Part shown: positions 59,828-64,000 of the stretch, one piece after another
How positions within the stretch are numbered: position 1 is the first letter of the stretch
Layout: the number at the start of each line of letters is the position of its first letter
NCBI GenBank assembly: GCA_965220775.1
Contig: OZ244845.1
Coordinates: 3,038,001-3,102,000, forward strand
DNA: 64,000 nucleotides
Source: G963664835 sp965220775
Lineage (GTDB): Bacteria; Chloroflexota; UBA6077; FW602-bin22; JBCLEL01
Direction: 5' to 3'
Position numbers and translations under genes: made by a program
The notes under the pieces: model-generated
Told to the model about the DNA's origin: nothing
What the model saw: only the letters and a program-made list of their open reading frames with translations
The model's database searches: none

Positions 59828-61003
59828 CTAGGAACGAGCGACTTCCAGAGCCGTACGTCCGTCGGTATGTTGGCCGTTCCTAGTCTCGAATCGGCCCATT
59901 ATGCCCTCCATAGTGTCACGGAATCCGCTGTACTCCAGCTCGTCGTATGGCAGCATCGCCGCGCCGGACCAACCCTGTTCGCGCATCGCGAACGCCTTGT
60001 CTTGCGCCTTGACACGTATGGTATCCCAGGCAACGTTATCGAAGAAGTCAGCATAGCCTTGCGAGAACCGTCCGTTCAGGTCCAGGGAGAAGCCAACACA
60101 CGAGACTAGTGGAAGGCAGTAGTACCCGGTAACCGGCGTGTTCAAAGCCACCGGCATCAAAGGCATGACGTGGGATCCCCTGGCGTCGCCGCCCACGTAG
60201 TGCGCCTTGGCAAATGGGGAAAGCAGCTCTTCCGGCGCCGGGAAAATCCCCTGGTTTCGCACCAATGCAACCGGATCGTCTTTGCCGGTGTAAGTTCCGG
60301 CGATGTTGTGAAGCCGCTGAGCCGCTACCGACGCCGCCGGCTCGCCGTCTGTCCGGGAAATGATTGACTCTATCCCGAATCGTTCGTTGTCCCGCAAGAG
60401 CATCGAGATTTGGTAGTAATCTTCCGGCGCGTTCAACTCGACGATGCTGTCCCCATCGGTATTGTCCATATCGATGATCCGGAACGTGAATCCCTTTATC
60501 ATCTTGGGCAACATCAGCCCGGCGCAGTACATGGGATCGGCGAAGCCCAAAAACAGCGGGAGATTGTAGGCGCCCGGGCCGCACTTGTCCGCGGCGAACA
60601 TCATGAAAGACTCGGCCGGCCGTACCTTGTTGTCCTTTACCGGATCGTGATCGAATTCGATCTCCGCGACCGCCGGGCCCGCCCCGCGTATGTTGCCGGA
60701 TGGCGCTTCCGTCAGCAGGTCTTGCCCAGCGCCATAGAGTCCGTGCTTCTGCGCAATCGATGTTGCTTCGAGAAAGGAGGTCCAGGCGAACTGATGAATA
60801 TCAGTATCATCCGTGCCGCGAGTATGAGATACCAGGATCGCGATATCGTCACCTGTGTGTGAAACGAATCCATCTATAACCAATCCGCTATCCACCGCTC
60901 GCCGCACGGCATCATTAGTTATTTCGATCATCTCAGGAGATGGCAGAGTGTGGCCGCCTATCGAGCCAATGTCAGCCTTAAGTAGTGAAAGCGTTACTCG
61001 CAT
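59828..61003 (-). CDS. Fructose-1,6-bisphosphate aldolase/phosphatase (class V FBPase)
   Basis: A 391-aa bifunctional gluconeogenic enzyme of the archaeal/deep-branching bacterial type. The N-terminus TLSLLKADIGSIGGHTLPSP is diagnostic, with the metal-binding Asp and His, followed by HTGDDIAILVSH and metal-rich IIDMDNTDGDSIVELNAPED. Further conserved parts are FADPMYCAGLML and ALNTPVTGYYCLPLVSCVGF. One active site catalyses both aldol condensation of triose phosphates and dephosphorylation, making gluconeogenesis effectively one-way. A consensus-like promoter lies about 110 bp upstream. Single gene, next to the convergent flavin oxidoreductase gene. Confidence 0.95.
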   Translation of the reverse strand: MRVTLSLLKADIGSIGGHTLPSPEMIEITNDAVRRAVDSGLVIDGFVSHTGDDIAILVSHTRGTDDTDIHQFAWTSFLEATSIAQKHGLYGAGQDLLTEAPSGNIRGAGPAVAEIEFDHDPVKDNKVRPAESFMMFAADKCGPGAYNLPLFLGFADPMYCAGLMLPKMIKGFTFRIIDMDNTDGDSIVELNAPEDYYQISMLLRDNERFGIESIISRTDGEPAASVAAQRLHNIAGTYTGKDDPVALVRNQGIFPAPEELLSPFAKAHYVGGDARGSHVMPLMPVALNTPVTGYYCLPLVSCVGFSLDLNGRFSQGYADFFDNVAWDTIRVKAQDKAFAMREQGWSGAAMLPYDELEYSGFRDTMEGIMGRFETRNGQHTDGRTALEVARS

Positions 61004-61116
61004 ATTCCCCCATTCCTTCGTTTAATAGTTCCGATTCGTGCAGACAGCTCGCACGCGGGATATTCGACGCAACATAATGGGCGCAAACTTGCACGAGATG
61101 CAATTCCACTCACTAG

Positions 61117-61146
61117 AATATACTTCATGACGCTCCAATCTGTCAA
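61117..61146 (-). promoter_or_regulatory. Sigma-70-type promoter of the FBP aldolase/phosphatase gene
   Basis: On the minus strand, TTGACA (61146-61141) and TATATT (61122-61117) are separated by 18 bp. Transcription would start near 61110, giving a leader of about 105 nt. Confidence 0.6.
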
Positions 61147-61225
61147 CTGGCGCAAGCAGCAATTTATATTCTTGCCATGGGGTGAACAGGGCCAGCGCGA
61201 TTTGCCTAGGATGAAACATCGCCGG

Positions 61226-62221
61226 TCAGCTGGGGTCGTTGCCGTCAACCTCGGCGTGAATGAATCGCGGTCCTAGCTTCTCCTCAAACGCCCGCGCTTT
61301 TTCGCTCAGAATCCGCTTCTCCGCCGGGTCCTTAGGCGACCCGCCTACTACCACGAACATCCCATCATATTTCAATAGCGTATCGTTCCATGAACCGTCA
61401 TCCACAATCGGGCGGTCCACTCTGGTGACGGTCAAAAGCTTGCTGAAGTCGGCTATGAATATCAGTCGCATCTGGTTTTTTAGTGCGTTCTCGATCGCTT
61501 TCCGCTTGAATTCAAGCGAGCGCGCCCGTGCATAGGGGCCCTTTTCCGGCACGAGGGCATTGGTTGAAATCACGTACGTGGTGATGTCCGAGCTGACGGA
61601 TTCCAACGCGTGGAGCGCGAACTCGCCGATCAGCGCACCGTAGGCTTCCGGCACCGCGCCTATGTCCAACCTTCCCCCGATTAGCCAACAGCTTATGCCG
61701 TGGCTGGCCATATAGAACGCGGCTACGAAGTTGTTTGTAAACACGTCGTTGAATGCTACGGTGTTTCTATGGTCCACGATTGCGTGCGCCACCGCGTTGC
61801 AGGTCGACCCGCCGTCGAAGAACAGGCTCTCTCCGGGATCCGGCTTGCCCAGCAAATTGTCATCGGTCAGCATCCGATGTGCCAACGCCGCCTTAGCATC
61901 GCTGTTCTTGTCGAAGTTCTCCAGAAACCATGGGTTATGTAGTAACAGACGCCTGTAGGCCTCGACGTCGCCCATGACCGGCAACCCATAGGCGCTCCTT
62001 ATCAGCTCGTCCTCCTCCACCGCCGACAAACGCAATCCCTGTCGCGCGAGTTTCAGCAAATCGTCTATTCTCAGCGTCGATAGCTTCTGCCCGCTCACCA
62101 GCCGGCTGACGAATGCCGAGCTCTTGCCAATAGCTTTGGCCAGTTCCTTCTGCGTGATCCTATTTTTCAAAAGATGGTGTTTAAGCAGGTTTTCGAACTG
62201 CGAATTACTATCCTTCACCAC
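61226..62221 (-). CDS. XRE helix-turn-helix regulator with DeoR-type sensor domain
   Basis: A protein of about 331 aa. The N-terminal XRE helix-turn-helix (NRITQKELAKAIGKSSAFVS, then RLVSGQKLSTLRIDDLLKLA) is joined to a C-terminal domain resembling DeoR sugar-phosphate sensors: SLFFDGGSTCNAVAHAI, TVAFNDVFTNNFVAAF, WLIGGRLDIG and DGMFVVVGGSP. DeoR proteins normally have their own winged helix at the N-terminus, so the combination is unusual. The start may be GTG 62221 or 62218; a TTG at 62272 is an alternative. The gene is preceded by an AT-rich promoter with an inverted repeat, which suggests autoregulation. Confidence 0.8.
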   Translation of the reverse strand: MVKDSNSQFENLLKHHLLKNRITQKELAKAIGKSSAFVSRLVSGQKLSTLRIDDLLKLARQGLRLSAVEEDELIRSAYGLPVMGDVEAYRRLLLHNPWFLENFDKNSDAKAALAHRMLTDDNLLGKPDPGESLFFDGGSTCNAVAHAIVDHRNTVAFNDVFTNNFVAAFYMASHGISCWLIGGRLDIGAVPEAYGALIGEFALHALESVSSDITTYVISTNALVPEKGPYARARSLEFKRKAIENALKNQMRLIFIADFSKLLTVTRVDRPIVDDGSWNDTLLKYDGMFVVVGGSPKDPAEKRILSEKARAFEEKLGPRFIHAEVDGNDPS

Positions 62222-62339
62222 ACCACACCCGCCAGGCAGATTTCTCCGAGATAACAATCCATCACTAACCAATCCCGCAATTCATTAACCTCTTTATCAA
62301 AAAATGTGCGTCGAATGTGAAAGAGTTTTGCACAAAATG

Positions 62340-62356
62340 GGTGCATTCATTGCACC
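62340..62356. promoter_or_regulatory. Candidate operator of the XRE-DeoR regulator
   Basis: GGTGCA-TTCAT-TGCACC, a perfect 6-bp inverted repeat, lies over the predicted transcription start of the regulator gene. Related half sites TTGCAC occur nearby at about 62329 and in the -35 box at 62386-62381. Confidence 0.5.
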
Positions 62357-62357
62357 A

Positions 62358-62386
62358 ATAATATATACACCTTTACGTTAGTGCAA
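62358..62386 (-). promoter_or_regulatory. Promoter of the XRE-DeoR regulator gene
   Basis: On the minus strand, TTGCAC (62386-62381) and TATTAT (62363-62358) are separated by 17 bp. The region is much more AT-rich than its surroundings. Confidence 0.5.
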
Positions 62387-62407
62387 AAACATACCAGATA
62401 TTGTATG

Positions 62408-62908
62408 GGTTCAGATTAGGGGTACCTGCTCCGTATGGGCGTAATATCGCACCAATCGCCCATACCGGCTGCCGCCGGCACACCAAGGTATGAAAATCGG
62501 AGGCGCTGGTTGATGGAAGAGTTCGAGCGTCGTTGGCGTCGCACGTGCCTCCGCTGGATTCCGGGCTGGGCGGGAATTACAAGGCTCGCCGGGATGACCG
62601 GGGCCCACGTTGGTGACGGGAACCATCTATTTTCCTACCAATGAGGGTCTGCCACAGGCTAGGACGTCTGATCGGCGAAAGCCAGCAAAGGGTTGCGAGG
62701 GCGAAGCCATTGCCGGGGGATGTGGGGGAGTCCCCCACAACAACGATACCCCTTCTCTTGGCCAGGGGGATGAGGTTGACCAGCTCGCGGATTTGACATC
62801 GCATAGGTTGGAAGTCACCCCTTGACCGCCGACTGAGGTCTCGAATGGCGACTGGGCCTTTCCAGTTCACGGGGATGAAGGAGAGAAATACGCCCGAATC
62901 TGAACTGT
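62408..62908. repeat. MITE-like element family A, copy 3 (with nested palindromic repeat)
   Basis: GTTCAGATTAGGGGTACCTG at left and CGAATCTGAACTG at right match the other copies. Between 62457 and 62642 about 186 bp is inserted, flanked by ACCAAT on both sides. It contains the TTTTCATACC-family palindrome in reverse (62452-62497) and a decayed ATTCCGGGC...GGGAAT hairpin. The remaining sequence follows copy 1 closely. Confidence 0.75.
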
Positions 62909-62950
62909 TGCCCGAAATTATCAAGAGTAACGCTATCGAAGGAGCGCACG

Positions 62951-63745
62951 TTGCTCAATAACTCCAATATTCAGCTGTCCCCTAGCGAAATCTGGTCAAT
63001 CTCTGACAGGCTCGAGCGGTGGAGTCGGTTGATGGAGTGGTTCTCTCCAAAGCCCGGCGATCGGATCCTTGACGTCGGGTTTGGTCAGGGACAGCCTCTC
63101 AGGTTCATTTCCCATCGAGTTTCGCCGAACGGCTGGGCAATAGGCGTCGAGCCCGAACTTGGGAAGGTAGTCGCACTCACCGAAGATGCTACGCCGGAAG
63201 GATCAGTGAATCCCGTTGGACTAGTGACAGACGCGCAGGCACTTCCATTCGCCGAAGGAACATTCGACGGAGTTCTTTGCGTAAACGTGTTGGAAGCAGT
63301 GATAAATCGGACGCGAGCGGTCAACGAAATGCGACGTGTGCTGAAAGCCGGCGGCCGACTTCTCCTGGCGCACGACGACCATGAAAGCCAGGTTTATGCC
63401 TGTTCCGACCGGGAACTTTGTCGGCGGGTCGTACGCGCCTACGCCGAGTCTACCTTCAAGAGCTACGCCGCTTCCGATGGTCAGATGGGCCGAAGAATCT
63501 GGGGGTTGTTTCGTGCCGCAGGATTCGTTGACACCAAGCTGAGAGTTCTGCCGCTAATCAACACAGAGTACCGGGAGCCCCTCTTGGGTTGGACGCACGC
63601 CCAATTCTCAGCCGAACTCGTCTCCGGGGTGAGCGATCTAACCCAGCAGGAGATTGAGCGATGGCAGGCCGACCTCGCAAAATCAGGCGAAAGGGGAGAG
63701 TATATATACTGCCTAAATCTCTACGTCTGCCTGGGCCGGAAGTGA
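62951..63745 (+). CDS. Class I SAM-dependent methyltransferase
   Basis: A 264-aa methyltransferase of the Methyltransf_11/UbiE-like kind. Motif I is RILDVGFGQGQPLRFIS (GFGQG in place of GCGxG), an acidic motif II is in IGVEPELG, then DAQALPFAEGTFDGVLCVNV and RRVLKAGGRLLLAHDDHE. The start is TTG with GGAGCG about 7 nt upstream. Residues 130-264 form the substrate-specific part and are not recognised. It follows a MITE-like element and is convergent with the phosphatidyltransferase gene. Confidence 0.87.
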   Translation: MLNNSNIQLSPSEIWSISDRLERWSRLMEWFSPKPGDRILDVGFGQGQPLRFISHRVSPNGWAIGVEPELGKVVALTEDATPEGSVNPVGLVTDAQALPFAEGTFDGVLCVNVLEAVINRTRAVNEMRRVLKAGGRLLLAHDDHESQVYACSDRELCRRVVRAYAESTFKSYAASDGQMGRRIWGLFRAAGFVDTKLRVLPLINTEYREPLLGWTHAQFSAELVSGVSDLTQQEIERWQADLAKSGERGEYIYCLNLYVCLGRK

Positions 63746-63792
63746 CCGATTAGTGATGCGTTGGCATCGTCTAGGTGAACTACGCCGACCAA

Positions 63793-63999
63793 CTAGCGGT
63801 TTCCCAAAACAATGTAAGCCTCACGCAATCGCTGTAACCCGGTGAAAATCTCTAACACTATGAACACATAGATCAGCGGCAATAAGAAGCTCGTCAGCGC
63901 GATCATCAAGCTCAGAAGAATGAACCCTTCGGTCCTTTCCAACAGGCCGGCCTGGTAATAAAATGCCTTATCGCTCCGTTTCTCTGACAGCGCTCCGAC
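63793..63999 (-). CDS. CDP-alcohol phosphatidyltransferase, C-terminal part (cut by window edge)
   Basis: A minus-strand frame open to the right edge and ending in TAG at 63793. The 68 residues visible include EKRSDKAFYYQAGLLERTEG, two hydrophobic helices, and the ending GLQRLREAYIVLG, which is typical of the C-terminus of CDP-alcohol phosphatidyltransferases that make phospholipid head groups. The catalytic DG(x)2AR motif would be outside the window. The assignment rests on this short stretch only. Confidence 0.6.
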   Translation of the reverse strand, partial: VGALSEKRSDKAFYYQAGLLERTEGFILLSLMIALTSFLLPLIYVFIVLEIFTGLQRLREAYIVLGNR

Positions 64000-64000
64000 C

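Noticed and set aside
62577..62924. Protein genes in the MITE-like elements
   Set aside because: The frames differ between copies, overlap hairpins and have no consistent start or product across the three copies.

Overview
The window looks like a chromosomal segment of a moderately GC-rich bacterium, most plausibly a Chloroflexota member of the SAR202/Dehalococcoidia type. That assignment is an inference from gene content: a class V (archaeal-type) fructose-1,6-bisphosphate aldolase/phosphatase, M20, M24 and S9 peptidases, a luciferase-like flavin oxidoreductase, several short-chain dehydrogenases, and very abundant palindromic intergenic repeats. No rRNA or ribosomal protein is present to confirm it. 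Both edges cut genes: a peptide ABC permease on the left and a CDP-alcohol phosphatidyltransferase on the right.

Layout. 1-2.8 kb is the end of an oligopeptide ABC transporter operon. 3.2-15.6 kb holds an MFS exporter, a Bax-inhibitor-1 protein, a frameshifted ADP-ribosylglycohydrolase with a coupled partner, an IS481 element, a HpcH/HpaI aldolase, an ABC-F ATPase and an adenosine deaminase-like hydrolase. 15.6-20.2 kb is a graveyard of toxin-antitoxin remnants mixed with tRNA-Val-derived sequence, plus a DinB protein and an M20 peptidase. 20.3-31.1 kb is a minus-strand defence island: hsdM, a REP-associated tyrosine transposase (RAYT), a TIGR02391/Ymh protein, a DUF1883-TIR protein, hsdS, darT, darG and hsdR, with an intact tRNA-Val(CAC) just upstream of hsdM. 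31.6-44.2 kb holds an M24 peptidase, sbcC and sbcD, a methyltransferase, a RodZ-like protein, a selenocysteine tRNA, a second methyltransferase, a sulfatase-fold enzyme, an aminotransferase and an SDR. 44.4-45.1 kb is a repeat cluster. 45.1-56 kb holds DUF3052, lactonase, SDR, S9 peptidase, a duplicated antitoxin/DinB/MFS segment, a Gfo/Idh/MocA oxidoreductase and a PIG-L deacetylase. 56-64 kb holds an IS110 element, flavin oxidoreductase, FBP aldolase/phosphatase, an XRE-DeoR hybrid regulator and a methyltransferase.

How the parts work together. The island combines restriction-modification, DarTG DNA ADP-ribosylation and a TIR protein in one tightly packed transcription unit. hsdS and tir overlap by 4 nt, and darT begins 10 nt after hsdS. 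The operon is interrupted by a RAYT, and segments of the RAYT/hsdM junction are duplicated at 19.94-20.08 kb and 28.3 kb. Intergenic DNA throughout is a mosaic of palindromes, many beginning with GTAG as is usual for REP sequences mobilised by RAYTs. There is also a MITE-like family of about 355 bp in three copies, two of them carrying insertions. Three toxin-antitoxin loci have lost the toxin but keep an open antitoxin frame.
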